A stretch of 64,000 nt of DNA from Rhynchopus sp. YZ270_cl-10 (Eukaryota > Euglenozoa > Diplonemea > Diplonemida > Diplonemidae). Under the pieces are notes generated by a model. The model did no database searches. It worked only from the letters and a program-made list of their open reading frames with translations, and was not told the origin of the DNA. Positions within the stretch are counted from its first letter, which is position 1, and the number at the start of each line of letters is the position of its first letter. A program made the position numbers and the translations under genes. Positions 19,163-30,735 of the stretch are shown in pieces. The stretch lies in contig OZ037888.1 in NCBI GenBank assembly GCA_964035575.1, forward strand, positions 620,001 to 684,000, in the 5' to 3' direction.

Positions 19163-21490
19163 ATGTCGAAGCGACACGCAGACAGCACGCCAGATGAGAA
19201 GCCAGCAAAGCGGAGGAGGTGTGAAGCAGACGAGGTGTCGGCTCTGGCTGCTGGCAAGCGGGCTTTTGCAGCGGACCCATACGACGCTGTGTGCTGTATG
19301 TGCAGGGACAACCAGCAGGACTCCCTTAGGGCGATTCTTGCACAACACTTTGCGCCTGACACAAGAAACGCTGGTGCGGCAAACGTGTCGGCAAGGGGAG
19401 GAGAGACTGAACGCACGGTGCCTGCGCTGTTGGACGCGTGTGACGACACGGGCAGGACGCCTCTGATGATCTGTGCATGCAAGGGCCACGTTGGGTGTTT
19501 GGTTCTTCTCCTCGAGGCTGGGGCGGGGCTGGACGTTGTGTCGCCCGACGGTAACACTGCACTGCACCTTGCCTCCTTCTCAAAGAACAACCAAGCAGAC
19601 CTTGTGAACATGCTCCTCAAGCACGGTGCCTCAATTGAAGCTCGCAACAATGTTGTGATCACACCTCTCCTTGTGGCCATTGCTGAGGCAAACGAACCTG
19701 CTGTTGTTGCTCTTCTTGAAGGTGGTGCGTCGTTGGCCACTGTGGACAACGACAGCGACACTGCACTGCACTATGCTGCCCGTCTTGAGAACAACCAAGC
19801 GGAGCTTGTGAACATTCTCCTGAAGCACGGTGCGTCTGTCGAAACCCCCAACGAGGCTGGGGTCACACCTCTCCACATGGCCGTTGCTCATGCCAACGAA
19901 CCTGCTGTTGTTGCTCTTCTTGAAGGTGGCGCGTCGTTGGCCACTGTGGACAGTGACGGCGACACTGCACTGCACCATGCTGCCTTCTCACAGACCAACC
20001 AAGCGGACCTTGTGAACATGCTCCTCAAGCACGGTGCCTCAATTGAAGCTCGCAACAATGTTGGGGCCACACCTCTCCTCGTGGCCATTGGTCATGACAA
20101 CGAACCTGCTGCTGTTGCTCTTCTTGAAGGTGGTGCGTCTCTTGCCACTGTGGACAGTGACGGCAACACTGCACTGCACTATGCTGCCAGTCTTGAGAAC
20201 AACCAAGCGGAGCTTGTGAACATGCTCCTCAAGCACGGTGCCTCAATTGAAGCTCGCAACAATGTTGGGGTCACACCTCTCCACGCGGCCATTGGTCATT
20301 ACAACGAACCTGCTGCTGTTGCTCTTCTTGAAGGTGGTGCGTCTCTTGCCACTGTGGACAGTGACGGCAACACTGCACTGCACTATGCTGCCAGTCTTGA
20401 GCACAACCAAGCGGAGCTTGTGAACATTCTCCTCAAGCACGGTGTCTCAGTTGAAGCTCGCAACAATGTTGGGGCCACACCTCTCCTCGTGGCCATTGGT
20501 CATGACAGCGAACCTGCTGTTGTTCCTCTTCTTGAAGGTGGTGCGTCGTTGGCCACTGTGGACAGTGACGGCAACACTGCACTGCACTATGCTGCCCGTC
20601 TTGAGGACAACCAAGCGGACCTTGTGAACATTCTCCTCAAGCACGGTGCGTCTGTCGAAACCCCCAACGAGGCCGGGGTCACACCTCTCCACGTGGCCGT
20701 TGCTCATGCCAACGAACCTGCAGCTGTTGCTCTTCTTGAAGGTGGTGCGTCGTTGGCCACTGTGGACAGCGATGGCGACACTGCACTGCACCATGCTGCC
20801 TTCTCACAGACCAACCAAGCGGACCTTGTGAACATGCTCCTCAAGCACGGTGTCTCAGTTGAAGCTCGCAACAATGTTGGGGCCACACCTCTCCACGCGG
20901 CCATTGGTCATGCCAACGAACCTGCTGTTGTTGCTCTTCTCTCAAGGGGCGCGTCGTTGACTGCTGTGGACAGCGACGGCAACACTGCACTGCACCATGC
21001 CGCCTTCTCAAAGAACAACCAAGCTGACTTTGTGAACATTCTCCTGAAGCACGGTGCGTCTGTCGAAACCCCCAACGAGGCTGGGGTCACACCTCTCCAC
21101 ATGGCCATTGCTGGAGTCAACGAACCTGCTGTTGTTGCTCTTCTTGAAGGTGGTGCGTCGTTGGCCACTGTGGACAGCTTAGGCAACACTGCACTGCACC
21201 ATGCCGCCATCTCAAAGAACAACCAAGCGGAGCTTGTGAACATGCTCCTCAAGCACGGTGCGTCTGTCGAAACCCCCAACGAGGCTGGGATCACCCCTCT
21301 CCACATGGCCGTTGCTAATGCCAACGAACCTGCTGTTGTTGCTCTTCTTGAAGGTGGTGCGTCGTTGGCCACTGTGGACAGCGACGGCAACACTGCACTG
21401 GACTATGCTGCCCGTCTTGAGAACAACCAAGCGGAGCTTGTGAACATGCTTCTCAAGCACGGTGCCTCTGTAGAAGCAGTCAATAAGTAA
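19163..21490 (+). CDS. ankyrin-repeat protein, about 20 repeats
   Basis: A 775-aa scaffold for protein binding. The N-terminus is basic with a bipartite nuclear-signal look (KRHADSTPDEKPAKRRR), followed by a short Cys-containing region. From about residue 95 to the end there are 20 ankyrin repeats, alternating TPL- and TALH-type units, so the true period is 68 aa (204 bp). Copies share long stretches of identical DNA, including synonymous sites, pointing to recent expansion or ongoing conversion. The last unit is cut off after HGASVEAVNK, so the array lacks a degenerate C-cap. No kinase, SOCS or other effector domain is present. The start follows an AG at 19126-19127 and a CA-rich leader. Confidence 0.92.
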   Translation: MSKRHADSTPDEKPAKRRRCEADEVSALAAGKRAFAADPYDAVCCMCRDNQQDSLRAILAQHFAPDTRNAGAANVSARGGETERTVPALLDACDDTGRTPLMICACKGHVGCLVLLLEAGAGLDVVSPDGNTALHLASFSKNNQADLVNMLLKHGASIEARNNVVITPLLVAIAEANEPAVVALLEGGASLATVDNDSDTALHYAARLENNQAELVNILLKHGASVETPNEAGVTPLHMAVAHANEPAVVALLEGGASLATVDSDGDTALHHAAFSQTNQADLVNMLLKHGASIEARNNVGATPLLVAIGHDNEPAAVALLEGGASLATVDSDGNTALHYAASLENNQAELVNMLLKHGASIEARNNVGVTPLHAAIGHYNEPAAVALLEGGASLATVDSDGNTALHYAASLEHNQAELVNILLKHGVSVEARNNVGATPLLVAIGHDSEPAVVPLLEGGASLATVDSDGNTALHYAARLEDNQADLVNILLKHGASVETPNEAGVTPLHVAVAHANEPAAVALLEGGASLATVDSDGDTALHHAAFSQTNQADLVNMLLKHGVSVEARNNVGATPLHAAIGHANEPAVVALLSRGASLTAVDSDGNTALHHAAFSKNNQADFVNILLKHGASVETPNEAGVTPLHMAIAGVNEPAVVALLEGGASLATVDSLGNTALHHAAISKNNQAELVNMLLKHGASVETPNEAGITPLHMAVANANEPAVVALLEGGASLATVDSDGNTALDYAARLENNQAELVNMLLKHGASVEAVNK
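19538..21480 (+). repeat. 204-bp coding minisatellite
   Basis: About nine and a half units of 204 bp, each encoding two ankyrin repeats. Landmarks recur every 204 bp, for example the GAAGCTCGCAACAATGTTG box at about 20046, 20250 and 20454. Confidence 0.85.
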
Positions 21491-22496
21491 GGGTATACTT
21501 TTGTTATTGAGGGAATTGTGCCACACTGCTGTCGCCTGTGCGATCATAGGCGGCTGACCCGAGTGCGTTGATAGATTGTGTGTGTGTGTGTGTGCATTTG
21601 TGGGTGTACATATTACGCCAACCTTGCATCACCAATGTTGTGGTATTGTCGGTGACTATTGTACGATACCTTTTTAAGGTTAAGTTGAACGGACGGACGC
21701 TTCGCCTGTTTCTGTGAAGACTGTGCAAACCAAGACTACGTCGTTCATTCAACTGACTGCAGAATCTGCTGTGTCGAGATAATATGTTTTGTATTCTGTG
21801 TTCATCTCTCCACCCCTCCACTTCATGTGGGAACGTGTTTCTTTATTTCTTTCTAGCTAACTATATGTTAGACTACTGCTAGGGCGGCGAGCTACGAAGC
21901 CCAGGGGAATATCTCACAACTTTTTATTTTATTTTAAAGCCAGGGTTTTATATAGCCCCCCTATATCGACCCCTCCCGGAGCACCAGATGTATTATAATT
22001 TTTTAGGTCCTGGGCTGGACCTTAAATTGCATCCGCGGGTCCGTTCCTCCAGAAACTCTATGAAGGTGTTGACCGCTCGAACCGATGTCTCCTACCTGAG
22101 AGATCACCAAACAGGAGGCGAGGAGGGGGTATGCGGGGCGTTTTTGTGCCTTCAGGGTCTTTTTGTTTTTCAGCTGTGCAAAGTTAAACCCTGGCAGGGT
22201 ATATTAATGCTGGGCCTCATGCCCGGTCTTAGTAGTAAATGAAAATTTGTATTTTGACGAAGCTAACATAAGTACTAACGATTTTTCTCCCCCGGGGCGA
22301 ATGCCCCGTGTTTGCCTCCCTCTAGGTAACTGGGTATCAGCCCTCTTACCAACTTCGCCCTCGCTACCACCACCACCACCACAGGGTACTATCCCCACAC
22401 CCCTTTTTTGTAGCCGGTCACCAACTAGATACAACGGCGTTCCAAACAACCCCAGGCGACTTTGGCGCTGGCCAAGGGCGCGGGCCACGCGGTGAC
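21491..22496. other. intergenic spacer, 1 kb
   Basis: Mostly unique AT-balanced sequence with a short TG microsatellite (about 21577-21592). No dispersed repeat or coding frame is convincing. The segment closes with a CAACCCCAG acceptor at 22447-22455 before the TOG gene. Confidence 0.55.
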
Positions 22497-25400
22497 ATGA
22501 CTACAGACATCAACCACGCGACTTTAGAAAGCGACTCTGAAGACGGCTCCGTAGGCCTTCCAGGTGATGCAGTATGTGCTCTCCCTCTCCCTCTGGATAT
22601 GTTTGCATGTGCCGTGAGGAGCGTCAGCCAAGTTTTTTGTTTTTTTTTTGTTTTTTTGTTTTGTTCCCGTGTGAAGTTCGCTTATTCTTACTCAACATTT
22701 TTTTTTTGAGGTATTTGACATGACGTATGGGGTCCATCTCAGCTCTTTTCTGATTCTGTATTACGCTTTGCTGAGTGTCTTTTATGTTTTATCAAAAACC
22801 CCTCAGGACTATGACTTCAGCTCTGCTGCCATTCGCCGTTGGGAGCCCCCTGTGAGCCAGGTGATGAAGGAGACAGCGAACGACGTAGACAACGACACTG
22901 CAATGCAGACACAGCAGGATGCCAGCCCGATGAACAGCACGATGGGGCAGCAGGCTCTTGGGTTTGAGATTCTTGGCTTTCAAGGTAGCAACACTGAGAG
23001 GAAGGCACCGCCTAAAGGATTGACGGATAGGCTTGCAAACGGCGCACGAAAGCAAAAAAAGCGGGAGAAGGCAGACAAACCACCGAAACGCCCTAAGCAG
23101 AAGAAAGCGAAGAAGGAGGCACCACCACCACCACCAGAGTCAGACGAGGACGACGTCGACAAGGACGAGCGTGACGACACCACTGCCATGTCCGAATCAG
23201 GAGCGATGGGGCCCATCGGTGTCAACGTCGGCATCGAGAACGAGGCTGTCCCTGCATCGCCGTCCCGCCCGCTGAGTGATGAAGACCGCTCTGCACTGTC
23301 GGGGCTGATCCACTACTTCGGAGAGGACGTCGCACAGAACGTAAAGGGGCACCGCTGGTCGCACCGTCTTGATGCTATCAACGCAATAAGCGACTCCCTG
23401 CACGACATAGGCGTGCGCTGCGGGAAGCGCGAGTCCACCGACGCCGGCGCAGAGTGGCAGAAGGCAGAGGTGCTCGAGGTGCTCGCGGAGAACGTTCTCT
23501 CAAGCGGGTTGGAGGATTCTGTGTTCCAAGTCTTCGCCGCAACCACAGCGCTTCTCTCCCAGATCCTCAGCAGCTTTGTGCACGACCTGCACGGAGACAT
23601 GGTGAAGGACTACATCGTGGCATACGACATGATTGGTGTCCTCGTGGGCAAGCTTGCTGCGTGCAACTCCCGTGTGCGCGAGGTGGCGAAGGATGCGCTA
23701 GTAGCGATCTCGCACCACCGCTTCCTCGGGGTGCACCTTGTCGCGCAGTACTGCCTGATGCGCTACGACAGCCACACCTCCATCTCCTCCTACAAGCTGC
23801 TCATTGGGAAGGTCAACCTTCTCATCTCGTTGCTGCAGGAACACCAGCTTGTCGATGAGGACGATACCACACAGAGGGGCACTGCGTTGTCGCCTGCATC
23901 CTCTGCACGCGATGACGAGGACCCCGTGTACACGATGGAGAACGTGATGCAGCTCGCAGCCTTTGCCCTGAGCATTGTGAACCAGAAGATACGCCGCACC
24001 GCTATCACCCTTGTGGTCGACCTCTACAAACGCCACGGGAGGAAGTGCGAGCAGTACCTGCGGCACCTCCCCGCCGCCATCATCAAGACCCTCAAACAAG
24101 AGATCGAAATCGAGCTCTGCGACGTCGAAGCCTTTGGCAGCACAGACCTCATCGAGCAGGAGGAGGAGGACATCGCGAACCTTGAAAAAGGCCTCTGCCT
24201 CACAGAAGCGCAGGAGCTGCAACTCGCGAAGTGGGAACGCACGCTTCGGGTAAAGAGCGTGTCGTGCATTCGGTCGAAGAAGTGGTGTCTCCGCGAGCGT
24301 GTATACACACGCATCCGGAGTCTGCTTCTTGGCGAGGTGGACATGACGTTGGTGGATGTGACGAACATCATGGGGTACGACCCTGAGGTGCCGAGCTCCA
24401 CGAAACAGAGCCTCAATGGCACCATTGGGCGTGGCAAGAAACCTGCCTTTGGGATGTCTGCGACGGGCGCGCTGTCGACGGTGTCGTCCCCCGCCAAGGC
24501 GAGCAGTGCGGGCGGCAGCATGGGCTCAGCTCCAACACACCGTGTCTTTATCCACCCCGACAACACTGAGGCGACACGTGCCGCCTTTGCCGTGTGCGTT
24601 GAGATCCTCGAGGCGTGCATCCAGGACACCGTCCCCCAGCTCGTCATCAGCTGCATGCAATGCGCCTCCGCCATCATCCAGTGCTACCTCCCCCAGGATG
24701 CAATCACAGCAGAGCTCCTCAAGCAGAGCATCGGTGCGCTCATCCTCCCCCGCCTCATCGTGCACGTCTCGTCTGCGACGCAGTCCGTCGCAACGGTATG
24801 GTTGTAAGTGAAAAACATGCCTATTTTAGTTCAACAAAAAATGAGGGAAACCATAGGGAACGCAACAGCTTTCCCACGACACTGCCTGTCACAATGGTTG
24901 CTTTGGTTGTGATGTGCAGAGAAAACAATACCTACATGACACTTCGCGCATATGAAGTCACTTTATTAGAAAAGGTGCAAACATTGCTCTTTTCAGCCTA
25001 TTCTCAGAAGGAGAAACTTTGGTTCATTTTCCAACTTTTTTTTTTTTTGACTGACTGGAAGCGGGAGTCGGGTATATCAGATGTAAACCACGAAAAGGAT
25101 TGTAGGATTGTATGGTTGGGGGGGTCCCATCCACGGGTACACCCCCCATGCAAGGCACACTGTTCACGAGAAGGCTGTTGCATTTCAAGTCAACTTTGTT
25201 CTTTCTCTCAGTGTTGTACCTCCAAAACCTCACCCCCCCCCTCAGGCAGCAATGGACCTTCTCACCCAGATGGCCCGCGCAGCCAAGATTGGCGTCAGCT
25301 TCATCTCCACCTCTGTCATGCAACAGGGTGTGGTGCTGAACAAGTCTGGCACCGAAAGGTATACAATACACATTCTTATATTCTTCCTTTTACGCACATT

Positions 25401-26192
25401 ATGTACAGCTGGAAAATCACCCTGGCACGTCTCCGTATATTGCTGCACCTGACAACCTTATTTGAGTTTGAGGGGAACGGCAAGGGGCTTTCCACTGAGG
25501 AGGTCATGCAGTACACTGTGGGGTCTTTTCAATGCACCAACGGGAAGGTGCGTGGTGCTGCTGTGGAGGTTATTATTGAAGTGTATAAGAAATGCGGTAA
25601 TGTCATTCGTGTCTATCTGCGAAACCAAAAGCAAGCGCTTTTAACGGATCTGAAGGACAGAATTGCGAGGGTAGCGAGGAAGGATCGCACGAAGAGTGCA
25701 CCTATCCAGACGCTGTCATCAATGATCCAGCCTTTGGATGTTGAAGACGGGCTTGAAAGCGTCATGCCATCACGCCCTGCAACGTTCCCCGCAGCTCTTG
25801 AGATCGAAGACCCAACCATGCAGCAGCCAAAGGATTCGATGAAAGCAAAGATACAACGTTGGAAACATGAGCAGCAGTTGCAGCAGCGTGAGGCAGATGT
25901 TCAGGAGAAGAACACAATCCCGTCAGGCATAGCTGCGCAGGCAAAGCGTGCAGATGGCATGTCCTCGGAGGGCCAGGAAGGTGCCACTATCACCAGAGTC
26001 CCCTCCGAAGGTTCGGTCACAGCAGATGGCGAAGCGCGATCCCTCAGAAAGTCTAGCGGCAACGACCTCGGAGGCCGCAAGAACTCAATGAATTCGTCAC
26101 TCCGCAGCTCTGGGTCAAAAGGAACCCCAGGATCATGTGTCCTCCCACCAAGACACGGAAACCATCTGAACACACGATTGGTTTTGGGGTGA
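22497..26192 (+). CDS. TOG/HEAT-repeat microtubule-binding protein, CEP104-like, four exons
   Basis: Exons are 22497-22571, 22807-24795, 25246-25358 and 25409-26192, all in phase, giving 986 aa. The N-terminal 170 residues are disordered: acidic, then strongly basic (KKREKADKPPKRPKQKKAKK), then a PPPPP/DEDD run. Residues about 185-345 form a TOG-type helical array (LIHYFGEDVAQ...RWSHRLDAI; DSVFQVFAATTALLSQIL; VREVAKDALVAIS). A second helical array spans exons 2-4 (TVPQLVISCMQCASAIIQ; VRGAAVEVIIEVYKKCGNVI). TOG domains bind tubulin at growing plus ends; the arrangement recalls the single TOG of CEP104, a ciliary-tip protein. The jelly-roll and zinc fingers of CEP104 are not seen, so other TOG families remain possible. 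The C-terminus is Ser-rich and disordered. Confidence 0.8.
24796..25245. other. TOG gene intron 2 carrying a family-D repeat
   Basis: GTATGG...CCTCAG, 450 bp. From about 25010 it contains a family-A-like tail (GGTTCATTTTCCAACTTTTT) and then a long family-D copy in sense orientation. Confidence 0.65.
25048..25200 (+). repeat. family-D repeat, long form, intronic
   Basis: Starts TTGACTGACTGGAAGCGGG, then CAGATGTAAACCACGAAA, GATTGTAGGATTGTATGG and GTTCACGAGAAGGCTGTTGC, ending TTTCAAGTCAACTTTG. Confidence 0.65.
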
Positions 26193-26407
26193 ATAGTAAA
26201 AAGTTGAGTTTTGCTTCTGCGCGAAAACAAAATTTTCAGAAAGAATTGGAGCTGTGCAGTGATAGCTACACACTATTACAAAAACAAAGAAAAATAGATG
26301 AAATACAGCAGAGAAAAGATGAGAAAATAACGAAATTCTAAAAATCTGTTAGGGTAGCACAATTAAAAACCTTGTTTAGTGTCCCACCGCTCCCCAAAAA
26401 TCTGTTC

Positions 26408-26827
26408 GCACGCCATAGACGGAACGCCCATATGGGCAGCTGCTAATATGGGCACCCCAAAAAACAGGATATGGGCAATATGGGCGCCCATATTGCCCAT
26501 ATGGGCGGATATGGGCAAAAAAGGCGCCCATATCCGCCCATATCCCGCCCATATTTTACATATTTTAATGCGCCCATATCGGGAAAAAGCGCCCATATTT
26601 TGGATATGGGCGCCCATATCCGGATATGGGCGCCCATATCCAAAATATGGGCGCCCTTTTTTTTTTTTTTTTTTTTTTTACACAAGTGTTTTTGAGGCCT
26701 GCTCACTGCACCCTGGGCACCCTTCTGGGACCAAAAAGTCAAAAAAAGCAAGAATTGGGCTGTTTTGAGCATCTAGAGTTTATTCCCCGGCCAAAAAATA
26801 TGGGCGTTCCATCTATGGCACGCACGC
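26408..26827. mobile_element. MITE with GCCATAGA..GGAACGCCC ends and ATATGGGCGCCCATAT palindromes
   Basis: The 21-bp terminal inverted repeats (26412-26432 and 26799-26819) differ at one base. Inside are more than a dozen copies of ATGGGC/GCCCAT, many as the perfect 16-bp palindrome ATATGGGCGCCCATAT (for example about 26604-26619), then a T-run and a 100-bp unique tail. That tail includes GAGCATCTAGAGTTTATTCC, found again near 42.8 kb. Confidence 0.75.
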
Positions 26828-26884
26828 AAAAAAAAAATAACTAGTCAAAAAAAAAAAATTTTTCCCTCACCTATTTTGCCCTCT

Positions 26885-27600
26885 TTTCAGGCTATTTCCT
26901 AACTCTGGGGCGTTTTGTTGCATTTCTGAGCCAATCCCGGCTTGTGGTGGGGTGAATACGGAAAAATGGACAAAATTTTAGTGACTTAAATTTTCGCAAA
27001 ATATGAACCCATACTCGTAAACAAGGGTCATTTTCAGGAAAATTCGGAAAATTCCGACATTTGGAAGCAATTTTTTCCCCTGAAAAAACAGTGGGTTTTC
27101 AGCCCGAAAACATACCGCGATTGGGATTTCCGGAATCCGTCCGCACTGTGGTGGGGTCACTTTGCCGAAATGGCCAAATTCTTGGTTTTGGTCAAAATCC
27201 ATGTAGGGTAAAGAGGGCCAAGGTAAATCCCACAACCAGATTTTCTCTCCCTGATCCTGACGTCTTGAAACATGAAAATGCGCGAAAACACCGGCATTTG
27301 CATTTCCGGAATTCGTCCGTTCTGTGGTGGGGTCAATTTGCCGAAATGGACAAGTTCTTGGTTTTGGTCAAAACCCGTCAGTGTAAGGTAAAGGGGGCAA
27401 GTGTTTGCCTGTAGAAACTGGTAGGGAACAGGCAGCGCCGCAGGCGCACGGTACCCAACTTTTTTTATTCTTGTACCTTTTCTCCACTTTCTTTTGATTG
27501 CACGAGCCGATTGCTCTCCACGGTGGGGTCACATGTGTGTTCAAAAACACTCTAAGGTACTATTATTCTGAAATATGAGATTCAATGGTTTCTTAAGGAA
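26885..27600 (+). repeat. G/H repeat element, longest copy
   Basis: The order is GAGCCAATCCCGGCTTGTGG, H module (about 26972), two GGTTTTGGTCAAAA blocks (about 27183 and 27358), G module (about 27431) and GAGCCGATTGCTCTCC (about 27504). No protein is encoded. Confidence 0.6.
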
Positions 27601-28276
27601 ATCTTCATAACGTGAGATCTCTGAAAATCCTCGAAAACGAACCCCGCCGGAGGCGGATTTTTTTTTATACACGTGTGCGCAAAAATGCTTATTTCTTGCT
27701 TATTTCGCACATTTGGGAGCACGGGACCCCAACATTTTTTTTTTTTTCTGGTCACTTTTTCCTAGACAGAAGTGCCCTACCTACCTTCCCCCTTAGGGCC
27801 CTCCGAGACTTCGTCCGTCCTGACTTCAACTTACCAACCATAAAAATTATTTTTTTTGTAGTTGTGTCCCAATTATTTTTTTTTTTTGGATTTCCAAAAA
27901 TCTGTTCGCGCGCAGGACACTAAACAATATTTTTAATTGTGCTACCCTTAACGAAAAAAAATGAATTTATTTGCAACCCCTTTGTTGAATTTCCATTCAA
28001 CTACAAAGGGTGTCATTGCGTGAGTGCTGGGGGAGGGTTTAATTTTGATTTAGGAGGGTTGGTATGGGGTGGATGGAAAAATAAAGAAAACCAAAGATGC
28101 AAAGAAAATGCCATTTCTTTTTTGTGTGTTTTTTATTTTAGTTTCCGTCATAATATTATACCCCAGAGTTTATCCCATTATTGTCTACCCGTCGTACTCA
28201 TTTTTTTTTTAAAGGAAATGACTGTGTGCCTACTTACAGTTTTCCTGTCAGCAACTTCCAACTTCCAAGTGTAGTT

Positions 28277-28352
28277 ATGGGGTTCGGTAACCGGCGGAGT
28301 GTCAGTGCCTGTGTACCAGAGGCGTTTTGCACTATCAATTTCACCCCCTTTT
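28277..28352 (+). repeat. family-C repeat
   Basis: GGGGTTCGGTAACCGGCGGA, GTGTCAGTGCCTGTGTACCA, GAGGCGTTTTGCACTATCAA and a T-run. Confidence 0.6.
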
Positions 28353-28823
28353 TTTTTTGTGAGGCCCCACTGTCGGTACAGCATGGGATGCCAAGAGAGA
28401 GATGTTGTGTTCCTCCCCCCTCTGCTCTCTTGTCTCGACAATCGTGCACCAAGCGTTGGGTGAGGCGAAGGGGAGTCACTGTAAGATCACAACTCTTCAG
28501 CGGAAGGTGGGCCGCCGGCCGACGAGCGGTTGTGTGACAGATGCCGAACCGTGCAGGCTCAGACTCATCGTACTAACTTTATCTTATTTTTAAAACCAAA
28601 ACTAAAACCACACAGAGATTGAATTCCTTATTTTCAAAAGAAAAGAAAAGAAAAGAAAAGAGAAAAGAAAAACCTTTCAACAACAAAAAAATGGTTCCCC
28701 ATTGTTTGTTTTGAATACTATCGTGCGTTATTTACCCCTCTCCTTTATCTCACACCCCCCCACCCTTCCACCCATTTTCCCCCCCCTTTTTTTTTGCTTT
28801 TTTTGCTATTGCGTTATCTCTAA

Positions 28824-28911
28824 ACGGATGTAGGACTGCAGGGGGGAGGGTCTACCCTGTTATCCAAGGTACACTGTTCGCGAGAAGGGCTTTGCATTTC
28901 AAGTCAACCTT
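28824..28911 (+). repeat. family-D repeat, short form
   Basis: ACGGATGTAGGACTGCAGG, then AAGGTACACTGTTCGCGAGA and TTTCAAGTCAACC. Confidence 0.6.
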
Positions 28912-28965
28912 TTGTTTGTTTGTTTGCATTGTGTTTTCAAAGAAGATGAATGACTTTAGGGACAG

Positions 28966-29345
28966 TGGAGCTTGCACGAGGTGGCAACTACACTATTCCA
29001 ACAATTTTTCAGAGAAAAAAAAGCAACAAAACTGTGCCGAAACTGCACACTCCGCGGACTCAATAACCCGCGAGATTCATGTTGACGAAAGACGAGATGT
29101 GTGTACCCTCCCCCACTCTACCCTCCCATCCCCCCCCTTTTTTTTTCGAAAGAAAAAAACCCCCCCATTTTTTTATGTACCGAACCGTCTCTGAACTGGT
29201 GATTATCAATCCTACAAAAATGACTTCCTTAACTTTGCGTAAATGTAATGTCAAAACAAAAAATAAACAGTGGAGATTGCATCAACTGTGGCAACACAAC
29301 CGAGGCAACTACACTACTCCAAAAAATTTATCAAAAAAAAAAGCA
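28966..29345 (+). repeat. two family-F A-tailed repeats
   Basis: Copies at 28966-29030 and 29265-29345 share CAGTGGAG, GCAACTACACTA(T/C)TCC and an A-rich end. Reverse copies lie at 18212-18242 and 39178-39262. Confidence 0.55.
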
Positions 29346-29827
29346 AAATATTTCTCCGAAAGTACTTTACCTAGAGGTCCCCGCTTTTACCTAGATGTGT
29401 GTGTGTGTGTGTGTGCACGAAAGGCACATTCATCTTACAAATTTTCTGTCTTTCGCCCAAACATAAAAAAAAACCCCCCATTTTTAGCACCCTCTGTACC
29501 TTCTTTTCATTAGAAAAAGAATGTATATGAAACAATATCTTTCGCCCTCCTTTCATCCCATCCCCAAAGGGGTAGTAAGAATCTCTCCTCTCCGTGGGTT
29601 TTCGGCCCGATCGTGCTTCAAAAAAGTGTTTTTCTTTGGGGGCTCAGCAAAAGGGGAAAATGATATTCCCCATCCTCTCACCAATCTGCCTTCTAAGCTG
29701 CTGGCGATTCTCTGTCTTACACTCCCGCCATTTATTCCTTTTTTTTTAATTCCTCTTTTTCTTCCCCTCAGTGTCTATCGTCCGCCGGTCTCCGGTAAGA
29801 CGTTTGCACATTTTTTTTTTGGTGAAT

Positions 29828-29866
29828 AAGGTGACTGAAAGCAGGGAGAGGCTTAGGTACATCGTG
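29828..29866 (+). repeat. hairpin repeat family A (diverged)
   Basis: AAGGTGACTGAAAGCAGGGA then GAGGCTTAGGTACATCG; the 5' stem has two extra bases. Confidence 0.55.
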
Positions 29867-30735
29867 TCCTTTCATCTGGATGGCTGGCATCGTGGGTTAG
29901 TCGGAGGTGTCTGCATCAATGACCACCATTTCTTTTTTTTTTTTTTTTTTTTTTTCTTTTGTTCGCTTTGCGCTGGTTTCGCCCAAACTAAAAAAGGGAT
30001 ATCTACAGGTGTCGTTGTGCAATGCTTAGCTCTCTCTCTCTTTTCTCCCCCTAATACAAAACACGGGCAGCACCTTTTTTGAGCCCCCTTCGTGTTTTTT
30101 TTTTATCTTTTTCTTTCACATACACCGAGCTTCCTTTTTCTATACCACGTCACCTCCACCTCTTCCCTACCTCGTGTTTTCTTTCGAAAACAGAGTTGTT
30201 GCAAAAAAGAAAATGGTGACAACTGAAAGAGGCACATTTACAAAAAAAAAAAAACAAAAAAAAACAAAAAAAAAAAAAAAATACACTAAAAAACTGCACC
30301 CCTCTCTTTCCCCCCATAAAGTACTTTTGATATCCACGCAGCGAGGCTTATATAGACACACAACACCAACCATCATCAAGACTGGCATCTCTGACCAACA
30401 CTTTTACTCCAACAAAACCATCACCAGCACTATCAGCCATTTTTTTTTTACTTCCACTACCAATACAAATTTAACGAGCAACGTTTACTAATAAATCGCA
30501 CCGATCATACGATGCGTTGTGTAGGCTGATCTTCGCCTTACCCCCCTACACACACCCCCCATTGGTAGTGGTGGCAGCCCATTGGAATACACAAAATACA
30601 TCAAAATACATCAAAATACAAATACTGCCACCATTACCCATTGGGGCCAATTCTGCCAATTCTGCGCAAGAATTACCCCTATTCGTTATCAAACACACAC
30701 CACACACACTCACCCCCTCCCCTATCTCCAGGGAG

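Larger units (their letters stand above)
26348..27955. mobile_element. 1.6-kb element with about 38-bp terminal inverted repeats
   Basis: The left end GTTAGGGTAGCACAATTAAA (26348-26367) and following TTGTTTAGTGTCC are matched in reverse complement at 27917-27955 (GGACACTAAACAAT ... TTTAATTGTGCTACCC). The interior holds the MITE and the G/H repeat, so it may be a carrier or just nested insertions. CCAAAAATCTGTTCGC also recurs directly at both ends (26393 and 27895). No transposase is visible. Confidence 0.55.
26193..30735. other. 4.5-kb intergenic region of nested mobile elements
   Basis: Contains the inverted-end element 26348-27955, within it the palindrome-array MITE 26408-26827 and a full G/H repeat (26885-27600). 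Beyond it lie a family-C copy (28277-28352), a family-D copy (28824-28911), two family-F copies (28966-29030, 29265-29345), a family-A copy (29828-29866), many poly-T/poly-A runs and a CA-rich lead-in to the next gene. An AAAAG pentamer array lies at about 28636-28670. No gene is supported. Confidence 0.6.

Noticed and set aside
19631-21393. Many 60-160-codon ORFs on both strands within the ankyrin gene
   Set aside because: They recur every 204 bp as frame shadows of the coding minisatellite.
24615-25408. Separate gene starting at 24615 overlapping the TOG gene
   Set aside because: The frame is alternative within exon 2 and then reads through introns; only 25409-26192 of it is coding, as exon 4.
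28277-28300. tRNA gene suggested by GGTTCGATAACC-like box
   Set aside because: No acceptor stem, anticodon arm or A box can be folded around it; it is part of the dispersed family C.
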